Below, piece by piece: positions 46,584 to 55,722 of a stretch of DNA of 64,000 bases. The first letter of the stretch is position 1. Every line of letters starts with the position of its first letter. The position numbers and the translations under genes were made by a program. The stretch is taken from assembly GCF_014204865.1 (NCBI RefSeq), contig NZ_JACHMG010000001.1, forward strand, positions 3,250,501 through 3,314,500, in the 5' to 3' direction. The notes below the pieces were generated by a model, which saw only the letters and a program-made list of their open reading frames with translations, had not been told where the DNA came from and made no database searches. This DNA is from Amycolatopsis jiangsuensis. Its GTDB lineage: Bacteria > Actinomycetota > Actinomycetes > Mycobacteriales > Pseudonocardiaceae.

Positions 46584-48163
46584 TCGACCCCCATCAGCAG
46601 CACGGCATCGCGCTGGCCACTGGCGTAACTCGTCAACTCCACCTCGGGATGGTCCAGCCGCAGCTGCCCGGCGAGCTCGGCGGCCACGCCCGGCGGGGCG
46701 TCCGCACCGCCCAGCACGGTGACGAGTTCGCCGCCGAGCGCGAGCATCCGGTTGAGCACCCCCATCGCCGCCGCGACGAGGTTCGTCTCCGAAGCCGGCG
46801 CCGGCTCGATCAGCACCACCTCGTCGTCGACCAGGCCCAGCACGTCCCCGGTCTGCGCCCGGCCCACCCAGGTCAGCGAATCCTCTCTGGCGATCCGCAG
46901 CTCACCGCGCCGGGTCGCGGCCGCCGCCTCGGCCATCGCGACCACGTCGTCGTGCACCCGGCGGCCCGCGTCGTGCACCGCGAGCGCGGCCAGCACCTGC
47001 ACCGGCGACGCGCACGGAATCACCACCACGTCCCGGTCCGCCGCCATCGGATGCCCGGCCGCGGTGTCCGCTGCGCCGGTGAGGTCCAGCCCGCCGGGCA
47101 ACACGATCAGGTGTTGTCCGGCTGCTTCGTTGAACAGGCCGATCAGGTCCGTTACGCCGGGTGTCTCGCCGTCGGCCACGGCCAGGACCGCCAGTCCCTC
47201 GGCGCGGAGCAGCTCGGCCAGCGCACCGCCCCGCACCACCGCGACCACCGACCGGTCCAGGCCACCACCCGGCTCGATCGGCGTGGGCGTGACCAGCGGC
47301 TCGACCCGGATGTGCCGTGGCCGGCCCAGCTGCAGCCCAGCCTCGATGGCGGCGCCGATGTCGGCGCAGTGGACATGCACGGCGTGACTGCCCGAGCCGT
47401 CGCCGGCCACCGTGACGCTGTCCCCGAAGCCACTCAGTTCCTTGCGCAACGCCGGAAGCCGGTCCTCGTCGACGTCCTCCAGCAGGTACATGACCTCCCA
47501 CGCGTACGGCTGCGGCTCCGGCGTACCGACCGCCTCCAGCTCGTGCTCGGGCCGCTCGGTCTCGCCGGTGATCACCGCCGCGAGCGCGTCGAGGACCGCC
47601 ACGAGACCGCGTCCACCCGCGTCCACCACCCCGGCTTCGGCGAGCGCGGGCAACTGCTTGGGGGTCTCTTCCAACGCGTACGCGGCCACCGCGGCGACAG
47701 TGCGCGCGACCTCGGCTAGCGACCGCGTCTCCCCGCGCACCGAGGCGGACGCGGCGTGCAACACCGTGAGCATCGTCCCGGCGACCGGCCGGCTCACCGC
47801 GCCGGTGGCGACCCGGTCGGCCTGTCCGAGCGCGGCGGCGAGGCCGACGCCGTCGAGGTCGCCCCCGTTCGCGGCCCACTCCGCCATCCCCCGCACGACC
47901 TGGGACAGGATCACGCCCGAGTTGCCCCGCGCGTGCCGGACCGCGCCGCGCGCCAGCGCCGCCAGCGCCGTCGCCGCGTCCGCGGGCTCGGCACCGGCGA
48001 GGACCTCGTGCGCACCGGTCATGGTGTACAGCAGGTTGGAGCCGGTGTCGGAGTCGGCGACCGGGTAGACGTTGATGCCGTTGATCGCCGGGCGCAGCAC
48101 GGACAGGCTGCGCACACAGGCCCCCGCCCACTCCGACACCGCCACCGCGTCCAGCACCTGCAC
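46580..48163 (-). CDS. DhaL/DegV-type kinase, FakA (YloV) family
   Basis: The 527-aa protein has an N-terminal DhaL/DAK2 phosphatase-fold nucleotide-binding domain ([18 protein letters not shown] near 30-47; [19 protein letters not shown] around 80-100). A middle domain and a C-terminal DAK1-like/fatty-acid kinase catalytic domain follow. Homologues in Firmicutes are FakA, which phosphorylates fatty acids bound to FakB; no DegV/FakB gene is in the window. Start GTG 48163 has GAGGAGG 7 nt upstream. It is divergent from rpmB and coupled to recG. Confidence 0.9.
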   Translation of the reverse strand: MQVLDAVAVSEWAGACVRSLSVLRPAINGINVYPVADSDTGSNLLYTMTGAHEVLAGAEPADAATALAALARGAVRHARGNSGVILSQVVRGMAEWAANGGDLDGVGLAAALGQADRVATGAVSRPVAGTMLTVLHAASASVRGETRSLAEVARTVAAVAAYALEETPKQLPALAEAGVVDAGGRGLVAVLDALAAVITGETERPEHELEAVGTPEPQPYAWEVMYLLEDVDEDRLPALRKELSGFGDSVTVAGDGSGSHAVHVHCADIGAAIEAGLQLGRPRHIRVEPLVTPTPIEPGGGLDRSVVAVVRGGALAELLRAEGLAVLAVADGETPGVTDLIGLFNEAAGQHLIVLPGGLDLTGAADTAAGHPMAADRDVVVIPCASPVQVLAALAVHDAGRRVHDDVVAMAEAAAATRRGELRIAREDSLTWVGRAQTGDVLGLVDDEVVLIEPAPASETNLVAAAMGVLNRMLALGGELVTVLGGADAPPGVAAELAGQLRLDHPEVELTSYASGQRDAVLLMGVE

Positions 48164-48230
48164 CCCGTAACCTCCTCGCCGGTCACCGCGAGGGTAACGA
48201 CCCCGCGGCGAGGGCCCGGAGACCACTCGT

Positions 48231-48236
48231 TACTAT
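48231..48236 (+). promoter_or_regulatory. Candidate -10 of the rpmB promoter
   Basis: TACTAT at 48231-48236 in the 135-bp divergent region, about 63 bp before the rpmB start. No good -35 is seen. The leader would hold a small GCCCG...CGGGC hairpin. Confidence 0.35.
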
Positions 48237-48298
48237 GGTCGAGTTGCCCGGCGCGTTCGGGCACGCATTCTTTGTCCCAGTATCCAGAGGAGTTCGAC

Positions 48299-48490
48299 GT
48301 GGCTGCCGTGTGCGACGTCTGTGGCAAGGGGCCCGGCTTCGGCAAGTCGGTCTCGCACTCCCACCGGCGTACCAACCGCCGGTGGAACCCGAACATCCAG
48401 ACTGTGCACGCCAAGGTCGGCGTGTCCCAGCGCAAGCGCCTGAACGTGTGCACGTCCTGCATCAAGGCGGGCAAGGTCGTTCGCGGCTGA
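48299..48490 (+). CDS. rpmB: 50S ribosomal protein L28
   Basis: A 63-aa basic protein, starting at GTG 48299 with GAGGAG upstream: [20 protein letters not shown], then [11 protein letters not shown] and [14 protein letters not shown]. The C-x2-C pairs (CDVC, CTSC) mark the zinc-containing form; many actinobacteria also carry a zinc-free paralogue elsewhere. A strong terminator follows. Confidence 0.97.
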   Translation: MAAVCDVCGKGPGFGKSVSHSHRRTNRRWNPNIQTVHAKVGVSQRKRLNVCTSCIKAGKVVRG

Positions 48491-48504
48491 GCGAAGAGTT
48501 GAGG

Positions 48505-48540
48505 ATGGCGAGTGCTCGCGCAGAGCACTCGCCATTTTTT
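48505..48540 (+). terminator. Rho-independent terminator of rpmB
   Basis: ATGGCGAGTGCTC (48505-48517) pairs perfectly with GAGCACTCGCCAT (48523-48535), a 13-bp stem with a 5-nt loop, followed by a run of T. This is the most canonical terminator in the window. Confidence 0.92.
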
Positions 48541-48630
48541 CGCTTCAGGTGCCTTCCGGAGGCGCATTACGGCCCGTTGTCAGGGCCTGGACCCCGGTGG
48601 TCGTCGCCTCGGGGAGTCGACGCAGACCGG

Positions 48631-49422
48631 TCAGCGCAGGAAGCCGGTCAGCAGGCCGCGGAGGGAATCCGGGGCGCTGAGTACGCCGTGGTCCTGGCCC
48701 GCGACGATCTCGTGTCGGCCATGGGCGACAGCAGCGGCGACGGCTCGGGCGGACGCGGTCATCCAGTCCTCCCCCGCGCCACCGGACAGGGACAGGACCG
48801 GGACGGTGATCGCGGCCAGCCGGTCGGCGGGCAGCCGGTTGCCGGGGCCGCAGACGGTCAGGTCGTAGGGCAGCGTGTGCGCCAGGCCGGTGAACCAGCC
48901 CCACACCGGCTCGTCTCGCATCTCCGCGACGGCCTGCGGCGACGCCCCGGTGCCCTCGGTCAGGAACAGCTCCACAGCGCCGTCCCGGTCTCCGTCGGCG
49001 ACCAGCGCGCTCACCCGGTCGACCAGGTCGTCACCAGGGCGTTGCCGCTCATCGGCCACGATGAACGGCGGCTCGTAGACCGCGACCTTCGTGATCGGCA
49101 GGCCGCGGGCGGCCGCTTCCAGCGACAGGATCGCGCCCGAAGAGTGGCCGAACACGGCGGCGGAACCACCCACCGTCTCGAGCAGCGAAGCGAGGTCGTC
49201 GATCTCCCGCTCGACCGTGTACACCGGGGCGTCCCCGCTGTCGCCGCGGCCTCGCCGGTCAAAGGCGACGGCCTGGAAACCGGCGTCACCCAGCGTCGCG
49301 GCGAGCGCGGCCACCGTGGTCCGGTCGGTCACCGCGCCGCCGACCAGCAGGACCGGGGAACCGGTCCCGTAGGTGTCGAACGCGATGGGGGTGCCGTCGC
49401 CGGAAGTGACGGTGGCGGTCAT
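48631..49422 (-). CDS. Alpha/beta hydrolase (serine type)
   Basis: The 263-aa product has VAFDRRGRGDSGD, the nucleophile elbow FGHSSGAIL (Ser), and the C-terminal GQDHGVLSAPDSL carrying the histidine. The first strand reads TPIAFDTYGTGSPVLLVGGA, as in proline-iminopeptidase- or haloperoxidase-like members. The substrate is unknown. I start at ATG 49422 because AGGAGG precedes it; an upstream ATG adds 23 unlikely residues. It interrupts the conserved rpmB-ung neighbourhood. Confidence 0.87.
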   Translation of the reverse strand: MTATVTSGDGTPIAFDTYGTGSPVLLVGGAVTDRTTVAALAATLGDAGFQAVAFDRRGRGDSGDAPVYTVEREIDDLASLLETVGGSAAVFGHSSGAILSLEAAARGLPITKVAVYEPPFIVADERQRPGDDLVDRVSALVADGDRDGAVELFLTEGTGASPQAVAEMRDEPVWGWFTGLAHTLPYDLTVCGPGNRLPADRLAAITVPVLSLSGGAGEDWMTASARAVAAAVAHGRHEIVAGQDHGVLSAPDSLRGLLTGFLR

Positions 49423-49497
49423 GGGGGTCCTCCTGGGGTCGGGTCCGTGCTCACACTTTCGTGGTCGAAGCCGCGCCCCGGGACCGGACACGCCGGA

Positions 49498-50175
49498 TCA
49501 GGGCAGTTTCCAGTCCAGCGGTCCGGCGCCCTGGTCGGCGAGCAGCTGGTTCGCGCGGCTGAAGGGCCGTGAGCCGAAGAACCCGTTGTGCGCCGAGAGC
49601 GGGCTCGGATGCGCCGATTCGATGCACGGCACCGCACCCAGCATCGGCCGCAGATTGCGTGCGTTGCGCCCCCACAGGATGGCCACCAGCGGTCCGCCAC
49701 GCGCGGCGAGAGCCTTGATCGCCTGCTCGGTGACCTGCTCCCAGCCCTTGCCCTGGTGCGAGTTCGACTTGTGCGGCTGCACCGTGAGCGAACGGTTGAG
49801 CAGCAGCACACCCTGCCCGGCCCACGGGGTCAGATCACCGTTGGCGGGCAGCGGATGGCCGAGGTCCTCGGTGTACTCCTTGTAGATGTTGATCAGGCTC
49901 TTCGGGATCGGCCGCACGTCCGGTGCCACCGAGAAGCTCAGCCCGACCGCGTGCCCGGGCGTGGGATACGGATCCTGGCCGACGATCAGCACCCGCACGT
50001 CCTGGAAGGGCTGCTGGAAGGCACGCAGCACGTGCTCGCCCGCAGGCAGGTACGTGCGGCCCGCGGCGATCTCGGCACGCAGGAACTCCCCCATCGCGGC
50101 GACCTGGGGAGCCACCGGTTCGAGGGCCTGCGCCCAGCCTGCTTCGACGATCTCATGCAGCGCTCGTGCGGTCAC
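49498..50175 (-). CDS. ung: Uracil-DNA glycosylase, family 1
   Basis: The 225-aa repair enzyme removes uracil from DNA. The water-activating [18 protein letters not shown] and the C-terminal [13 protein letters not shown] (leucine loop) are intact, with LLLNRSLTV between. I start at GTG 50175, the family's usual length; no clear ribosome site is seen. It lies in the ung-thiL region also found in mycobacteria. Confidence 0.96.
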   Translation of the reverse strand: MTARALHEIVEAGWAQALEPVAPQVAAMGEFLRAEIAAGRTYLPAGEHVLRAFQQPFQDVRVLIVGQDPYPTPGHAVGLSFSVAPDVRPIPKSLINIYKEYTEDLGHPLPANGDLTPWAGQGVLLLNRSLTVQPHKSNSHQGKGWEQVTEQAIKALAARGGPLVAILWGRNARNLRPMLGAVPCIESAHPSPLSAHNGFFGSRPFSRANQLLADQGAGPLDWKLP

Positions 50176-50206
50176 GGCCCGCGAGCCTAGCGCGAAGTGC
50201 GCGTGG

Positions 50207-50737
50207 TCACTCTGGCGGGTCGAGGCGGCGCAGCTCCTCGCGGAAGCGGGCACCGCGGCGCACGTACGAGTCGACGACCATCGCGATCTGCTCGGCGGAG
50301 AACGACTTGTTGGGCCGCACCTTCGCCGGTACCCCGAGCGCGACCTCACCCGGGCCGACGTGCGAGTTGTACGACAGCACCGCACCGGCGCCGACCATGC
50401 CGCCGTCCTCGATCACGGTTCCGTTCAACACCACCGAACCCGACGCGATGAGGCAGCCGGTGCCGATCGTCGCGCCCTCCACGTGCACGGCGTGGCCGAT
50501 CGCCGACGACGGGCCGAGGATCGTCGGATGCCGCGAAGTGCAGTGCAGGACGCAGCCGTCCTGCACGTTCGACCGCTCGCCGATCTCGATGTACCCGTGA
50601 TCACCCCGCAGCACGGTCTGCGGCCAGACCGAGGCCCGCGCGCCGATCCGCACGTCGCCGATCACGGTCGCGTCCGGGTGCACGTAGGCGTCCGGGTGGA
50701 TCGTCGGTTCGCAGTCACCGAGTGCGTAGATGGCCAA
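50207..50737 (-). CDS. Left-handed beta-helix protein, gamma-carbonic-anhydrase-like
   Basis: The 176-aa protein is built of hexapeptide repeats ([28 protein letters not shown]). The metal site of gamma-carbonic anhydrases needs three His. One is present in CVLHCT and one in IGHAVHVEG, but the third, usually in a GHxxxxHG pattern, aligns with Glu here. It may be an acetyltransferase- or carnitine-type relative (PaaY/CaiE group) rather than a carbonic anhydrase. It lies 31 bp downstream in the run thiL-GNAT-this gene-ung. Confidence 0.82.
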   Translation of the reverse strand: MAIYALGDCEPTIHPDAYVHPDATVIGDVRIGARASVWPQTVLRGDHGYIEIGERSNVQDGCVLHCTSRHPTILGPSSAIGHAVHVEGATIGTGCLIASGSVVLNGTVIEDGGMVGAGAVLSYNSHVGPGEVALGVPAKVRPNKSFSAEQIAMVVDSYVRRGARFREELRRLDPPE

Positions 50738-50757
50738 AGCAGCCTCCGGTCCTTCCG

Positions 50758-51219
50758 TCAGTCGCGAACGAGGTCCTTGCCGTAGTAGCGGCTTTCCGGC
50801 TGGTCGCCGTAGTACCCGAAGGCCGGGATCTCGCGGTAGCCCGACGAACGGTAGAGCGCGATCGCCTCCGGCTGCTCGGTACCCGTCTCCAGCACAACCC
50901 CGCGGCCGCCCGCGGCCCGCGCCGCACGTTCCAGTTCGGCGAGCATTCCGCGGGCGAACCCCCTGCCGCGCGCGGACTCCACGACGTACATCCGCTTCAG
51001 CTCGACGTTCCCCGATTCCCCGTGCGCGCGCCAGCCACCGGAGGCCACCGGCACGCCGTCGAGGTAACCCACGAGGAACAGTCCCCGCGGCGGGGCGAAC
51101 TCCGCCACGTCGACCGGGGTTTCGTCCTCGGTGCCGTACCGGCGGACGTACTCCTGCTGCACCTCGGCGGTCAGCTTGGCCGCATCGGGGTGATCGAAGG
51201 CGACGACACGGATCTCCAC
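50758..51219 (-). CDS. GNAT-family N-acetyltransferase
   Basis: The 153-aa protein has the GNAT core: VGYLDGVPVASGGWR, ELKRMYVVESARGRGFARGMLAELE (acetyl-CoA pyrophosphate loop RGRGFA), then VLETGTEQPEAIALYRSSGYREI. The substrate is unknown. It is 20 bp upstream of the beta-helix gene and 35 bp downstream of thiL, so all are probably co-transcribed. Confidence 0.9.
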   Translation of the reverse strand: MEIRVVAFDHPDAAKLTAEVQQEYVRRYGTEDETPVDVAEFAPPRGLFLVGYLDGVPVASGGWRAHGESGNVELKRMYVVESARGRGFARGMLAELERAARAAGGRGVVLETGTEQPEAIALYRSSGYREIPAFGYYGDQPESRYYGKDLVRD

Positions 51220-51254
51220 CGCACCAGCCTAATCGGATCGGGCGGGCAGGGTAC

Positions 51255-52214
51255 TCACTGCTGCCAGTGTTCCCAGCCGCCGGCGTGGCGGTACTCCTCG
51301 CCGTCCACGGTCACGCCGGAGCCGGGCATCGTCACCACGCCGATCTTGCGCCAGCCCTCGGGCAGGTCGTCGAACGGCGGGAACGTGGCGACCAGCGCGT
51401 GGTCCTCGCCACCGGTGAGCACCCAGCGCAGCGGGTCGGCGCCGAGCGCACTGCCGACCTCCCGCAGCCTCGTGGAGACCTCGAGCAGGCTCGTCTGCAC
51501 GTCGACGCCGACTTCCGAGGCTTCGGCCAGATGCGCGAGGTCGGCGAGCAGGCCGTCGGACACGTCCAGCATCGCGGTCGCGCCGGCGAGCGCGGCCTGC
51601 GGGCCGGCCTCGTACGGCGGTTCCGGGCACCGCTGCGCGTTCACGACTCCGACCGGCGACCGGAATCCGCGGCCCAGCACGGCGAGCCCGGCCGCGGCCC
51701 AGCCCAGCCGCCCGGCCACGGCGAGCACGTCGCCGGGCCGCGCGCCGGCGCGGGTCACCGGCTCCCGATCTTCCAGGTCCCCCAATGCGGTGACGCTGAG
51801 CACGAGCTGATCGGCGCTGACGAGGTCGCCGCCGGACACACCGATGCCCGCACGGCCCGCCTCGGCCCACATCCCGTCCATGATCTCCGCAACCACCTGC
51901 GCCGGGGTATCCGGCGGACAGGCGAGACCGACGAGGACCGACGACGGCTTCGCGCCCATCGCCGCGACGTCCGACAGGTTCACCGCGACCGCCTTGCGCC
52001 CCACCTGTTCCGGGCTCGACCAGTCGAGCCGGAAGTGCACGCCGTGCACCAGCACGTCGGTGGTCGCGACCACCCGCCCGTCCGGCGCGGCCAGCACCGC
52101 CGCGTCATCGCCGGGACCGAGCAGGGTCGACGCCGGCTGGCTGCGTCCCCCGGTGATCCGCCGGATCAGGGCGAACTCACCCGTCCCGGCCACCGAGCCT
52201 TCATCCGGTGACAC
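51255..52214 (-). CDS. thiL: Thiamine-monophosphate kinase
   Basis: The 319-aa kinase makes thiamine diphosphate from thiamine phosphate. The AIR-synthetase-like fold shows GDDAAVLAAPDGRVVATTDVLVHGVHF, the metal-binding AVNLSDVAAMGAKPSS, GVSGGDLVSADQLVLSVTA, and the C-terminal DVSDGLLADLAHLAE with GGEDHALV. It is divergent from the Lrp-like gene. Confidence 0.96.
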   Translation of the reverse strand: MSPDEGSVAGTGEFALIRRITGGRSQPASTLLGPGDDAAVLAAPDGRVVATTDVLVHGVHFRLDWSSPEQVGRKAVAVNLSDVAAMGAKPSSVLVGLACPPDTPAQVVAEIMDGMWAEAGRAGIGVSGGDLVSADQLVLSVTALGDLEDREPVTRAGARPGDVLAVAGRLGWAAAGLAVLGRGFRSPVGVVNAQRCPEPPYEAGPQAALAGATAMLDVSDGLLADLAHLAEASEVGVDVQTSLLEVSTRLREVGSALGADPLRWVLTGGEDHALVATFPPFDDLPEGWRKIGVVTMPGSGVTVDGEEYRHAGGWEHWQQ

Positions 52215-52352
52215 CGGTCACCTCCCGTTCCTCTTCGCCGGAGTTAGCTCGACCACCGACAGTCGGATCCCCTAGGTTTTTCCCGGGGCCGGCGCTAGTT
52301 TGCCTACACCGTTCCTACCTCGACACCGCTCGCACCGACGAAAGGGCACGCC

Positions 52353-52586
52353 GTGGTCCACGCATACATCCTGATCCAGACCGAGGTCGGCAAGGCGGCC
52401 GCGGTCGCGGCGGAGATCTCCGGCGTGCCCGGCGTGACGACGTCCGAGGATGTGACCGGCCCGTACGACGTGATCGTGCGTGCCACCGCGGACACCGTGG
52501 ACCAGCTGGGCCAGCTCGTCGTCGCGCGAGTGCAGAACGTGGAGGGGATCACCCGCACGCTGACCTGCCCGGTCGTGCATCTCTGA
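52353..52586 (+). CDS. Stand-alone Lrp/AsnC ligand-binding (RAM) domain protein
   Basis: The 77-aa protein is an Lrp C-terminal domain without the DNA-binding half: VHAYILIQTEVGKAAAVAAEI, VTTSEDVTGPYDVIVRA, ITRTLTCPVVHL. Such proteins form ferredoxin-like dimers or higher oligomers and can bind amino acids; partners are unknown. Start GTG 52353 has AAAGGG. It lies between divergent thiL and the DUF3515 gene, its usual place in actinobacteria. Confidence 0.9.
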   Translation: MVHAYILIQTEVGKAAAVAAEISGVPGVTTSEDVTGPYDVIVRATADTVDQLGQLVVARVQNVEGITRTLTCPVVHL

Positions 52587-52605
52587 CGCGTGGTGCACTG
52601 GTGCG

Positions 52606-53148
52606 GTGGCAGACACCGACACCGGGGCACCGCCGAAGGTGGTGCTCGTCTCCGCGTCCGTGCTCGTGGTCGCGCTGGCCGTCGCGGTCGCCGTTTTCGC
52701 GCTGACCCGGCCGGACACCGACGCGGGAACGGGTCCGGACGGACCGCTCCCGCTCGTCGCCGTGCCCGCCCCGCAGGCGGACACTCCCGGCTGCGCCGGT
52801 CTCCTGGGCGCGGCGCCGGCCACCCTCACCTCGAACGGCGAGCAGCTCGACCGTCGCCCGCTCGCCGATCCGGCGCCGAAGGCCACCGCCGCCTGGGGCA
52901 CCGACGATCCGGTGGTGCTGCGCTGCGGACTCGACCGGCCGGCAGAGCTCACCTCGACCGCGCAGCTGCGGGTGATCAACGGCGTGCAGTGGCTGCAGGT
53001 CAGCCAGGACTCGGCGGCCACCTGGTACGTGGTCGATCGCGAGGTGTACGTCGCGCTCACCGTGCCGGCTTCGGCCGGAACCGGGCCACTGCAGACGGTC
53101 TCCGACGTCGTCTCGGCGAAGCTGCCGGTCAGGCCCCTGAAGTTCTAG
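52606..53148 (+). CDS. DUF3515 membrane-anchored protein
   Basis: The 180-aa protein has one N-terminal membrane helix (about 12-33) and an extracytoplasmic domain with two conserved cysteines (TPGCAGLLGAAP, VVLRCGLDRPAEL) and WLQVSQDSAATWYVVDREVYVALTVP. This is a family of unknown function typically found near thiL and ddl, as here. It starts at GTG 52606, 19 bp after the Lrp-like gene. Its 3' end overlaps the convergent MFS gene by 20 bp. Confidence 0.85.
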   Translation: MADTDTGAPPKVVLVSASVLVVALAVAVAVFALTRPDTDAGTGPDGPLPLVAVPAPQADTPGCAGLLGAAPATLTSNGEQLDRRPLADPAPKATAAWGTDDPVVLRCGLDRPAELTSTAQLRVINGVQWLQVSQDSAATWYVVDREVYVALTVPASAGTGPLQTVSDVVSAKLPVRPLKF

Positions 53149-54469
53149 CCGCGATCGTCTCCAGCGATTTCCCGGTGGAGCGCGGGCCGAGCACCGCGAC
53201 GTCCACGATCAGCACCGCCATCGCGGCCGCGACCACGGCGAACATCGTGGTGGCACCCGCCGACTGCAGGATCGGCAGCAGCACGAACGGCATCGCCGCG
53301 GTGGCCAGCCGGGACAGCGCGTAGGCCGAACCCGCGGCGGTGCCCCGCAGCGACGTCGGGAACAACTCGCCCTGGTAGGTGTGGAAGGCGTTGGAGAACA
53401 CGTTGCTCGCGGCCGTGTAGCAGAAGCCGAACACCGCGATCAGCACGCCGGAGGTGGCGTAGCCGAACGCGAGCCCGAACACCGCCATCCCCGCCGCGCT
53501 CGCGACGATCAGCCATTTGCGTTCCAGCCGCTCGATGATCGGCACGGACAGCGCGGAGCCGATCGGATAACCCAGGAACGTCAGCGCGCTGAAGGTCAGT
53601 GACGAGACGAGGCCGAAGCCCTTGGCCGCCAACACGATCGGCACCAGCGAGCCGAAGCCGTAGTAGCCGAAGGACTGCAGCAACTGGAAGACGTACAGCA
53701 TGCTGGTGCGCCGCAGCCACGGCGGGCGCAGCAGGGCGGAAGCCCGGACCGGTTCCGGGGCCGGCGGTTCCGGCTCCGGTTCGGGCAGCGGCTGGGGCGC
53801 GCTGTCCTCCAGCCGGCGCACGATCTCGTCGGCCTCGTCCTCTCGCCCCTGTGCGGCGAGCCAGCGCGGTGACTCCGGCAGCGTGAACCGCAGCGCCCAC
53901 ACGATCGCGGCTCCCAGTGCGCCGATCACGAACAGCCACCGCCAGCCCTCGAACCCGAGCGGCGCGTGGCCGGCCAGCGCGCGGGCGAGGAACCCGGCCG
54001 CGGGCACGCCGCAGAAGCCGATCGTGTAAGCCCAGGCCGTCGCGCGGCCGCGGGCGCGCGCGGGCAGCAGGTCGGCGAGGTAGGCGTCCGCGACCGGCAG
54101 TTCGGCGCCGATCCCGATGCCCGCGACGAACCGGCAGGCCACGAGTATCCACACGTCGGTGCTGAACGCGCCGAGCAGGGTGAAGACCGAGTACAGGCCG
54201 AGGGTGAGCAGGAACGCCCGGCGCCTGCCGAGGCGGTCGGCGAGCCGGCCGAGGAACACCGCGCCCACGAAGGCCCCGACGAACGCCGAGGCGAGCACGT
54301 ATTTCAGCGTTTCGGCGGTGACGCCGAACTCCTTGCTCAGGACCGTGCTGATGGTCGCGGCGAGGAAGAGGTCGTAGAGGTCGAAGAAGGTGGCGACGCC
54401 GACCACCGCGACGAAGTACCGGTGCCGGCGGGTGATCGGGAGCCGATCGAGCCGGGATGCGATCCGCAC
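53129..54469 (-). CDS. MFS transporter of the sugar/aromatic-acid symporter type
   Basis: The 446-aa protein has 12 predicted membrane helices with the family loop motifs GRLADRLGRRRAFLLT (loop 2-3), R-F-V-A-G-I-G-I-G-A-E-L-P (helix 4) and LPESPRWLAAQGREDEA before a central Pro/Glu-rich cytoplasmic loop (about 225-245). The helix-4 motif resembles transporters of aromatic acids or short carboxylates rather than drugs; the substrate is inferred only at that level. It separates DUF3515 from ddl, which are otherwise close, so it looks like an insertion into a conserved neighbourhood. Confidence 0.85.
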   Translation of the reverse strand: MRIASRLDRLPITRRHRYFVAVVGVATFFDLYDLFLAATISTVLSKEFGVTAETLKYVLASAFVGAFVGAVFLGRLADRLGRRRAFLLTLGLYSVFTLLGAFSTDVWILVACRFVAGIGIGAELPVADAYLADLLPARARGRATAWAYTIGFCGVPAAGFLARALAGHAPLGFEGWRWLFVIGALGAAIVWALRFTLPESPRWLAAQGREDEADEIVRRLEDSAPQPLPEPEPEPPAPEPVRASALLRPPWLRRTSMLYVFQLLQSFGYYGFGSLVPIVLAAKGFGLVSSLTFSALTFLGYPIGSALSVPIIERLERKWLIVASAAGMAVFGLAFGYATSGVLIAVFGFCYTAASNVFSNAFHTYQGELFPTSLRGTAAGSAYALSRLATAAMPFVLLPILQSAGATTMFAVVAAAMAVLIVDVAVLGPRSTGKSLETIAARTSGA

Positions 54470-54558
54470 GTGCTGCCTCCTGCCCGTGCCGGGACCGCGG
54501 CACGAGACGTGCCGCCGGGTGCCCGGCTCACCAGTCGATCACTGTAATGGGTGACGAG

Positions 54559-55656
54559 TCAGCGAAGTCCGGTGCCGCGGGCGATCGCGGTGTCGATGAG
54601 AGTGGACAGCAGCGTCGGGTAGTCCACGCCGGTGACCTCCCACATCTTCGGGTAGGCGGACTTCGTCGTGAAGCCGGGCATGGTGTTGACCTCGTTGATC
54701 ACCGGCTGTCCGTCGGCGGTGACGAAGAAGTCGACCCGGGCCAGCCCCTGGCAGTCGAGCGCGCGGAAGGCCGCCACGGCCATCGCACGCAGGCGTTCGG
54801 TGACCGCATCGTCCAATTTGGCCGGAATGTCGAGCTCGGCATCCTCGCCGAGGTACTTGGTTTCGAAGTCGTACCAAGCGTTCTCGTCCTGGGCGAGCAC
54901 GCGGATCTCCGCCGGCAGCGAGGCCTCGACGCGGCCGTCCGGGAATTCGAGCACCCCGCATTCCACCTCACGGCCGGTCACCGAGGCCTCCACGAGCACC
55001 TTCGGGTCGGTGCGACGGGCCAGCTCGATCGCACCGTCCACATCGGACCAGTCGGTGACCCGCGAAATGCCCACCGACGAACCGGCTCGCGAGGGTTTCA
55101 CGAAAACCGGCAGGCCAAGGCGTTCCCGATCGGACGGGGACACTGTGGACTGTCCACGCCGGAGCGCGGCATAGGTGCCCACGGGCAGGCCCTCGGCGGC
55201 GAGGAGCTTCTTGGCGTATTCCTTGTCCATTGCCGCGGCGCTGGCGAGCACACCCGGGCCCACGTACGGGATGTCGGCGAGTTCCAGCAGTCCCTGGATG
55301 GTGCCGTCCTCGCCGAAAGCACCGTGCAGTACCGGGAACACGACGTCGACGCCGCCGAGCACCTCCGTCGCGCGGCCGGGGTCGACCGTGCGCAGCACGC
55401 GGCTGGTCGGATCACCGGCGAGCACGAGCGCGCGCCCGGTCTCCACCGACGGCAGCTCCCGGCCCTGGATGCTGAGCTCCTCCGGATCGGCGGTGCCGAG
55501 CACCCAGCCGCCCTGCGGGGTGATGCCGACCGGGAGCACCTCGAAGCGGTCCGGGTCGAGGTTCGCGATCACGCTGCCCGCGGACAGGCACGAGATGGTG
55601 TGCTCGCTGCTGCGCCCGCCGAACACAACCGCCACCCGGGTTTTTTCCGCACTCAT
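54559..55656 (-). CDS. ddl: D-alanine--D-alanine ligase
   Basis: The 365-aa ATP-grasp enzyme makes the D-Ala-D-Ala end of the peptidoglycan stem. [18 protein letters not shown] is the N-terminal signature. [64 protein letters not shown] and the [10 protein letters not shown] tail follow. The residues around YVGPG (a tyrosine in the omega-loop region and [10 protein letters not shown]) fit the D-Ala rather than D-Lac specific type, so it does not look like a VanA-type resistance ligase. Confidence 0.96.
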   Translation of the reverse strand: MSAEKTRVAVVFGGRSSEHTISCLSAGSVIANLDPDRFEVLPVGITPQGGWVLGTADPEELSIQGRELPSVETGRALVLAGDPTSRVLRTVDPGRATEVLGGVDVVFPVLHGAFGEDGTIQGLLELADIPYVGPGVLASAAAMDKEYAKKLLAAEGLPVGTYAALRRGQSTVSPSDRERLGLPVFVKPSRAGSSVGISRVTDWSDVDGAIELARRTDPKVLVEASVTGREVECGVLEFPDGRVEASLPAEIRVLAQDENAWYDFETKYLGEDAELDIPAKLDDAVTERLRAMAVAAFRALDCQGLARVDFFVTADGQPVINEVNTMPGFTTKSAYPKMWEVTGVDYPTLLSTLIDTAIARGTGLR

Positions 55657-55722
55657 AGCCGGTCACCGTACCGGGTGACCACGGTGAACAGCGCAGGCCC
55701 GGGGTCCGCGACCCGTGAACGG

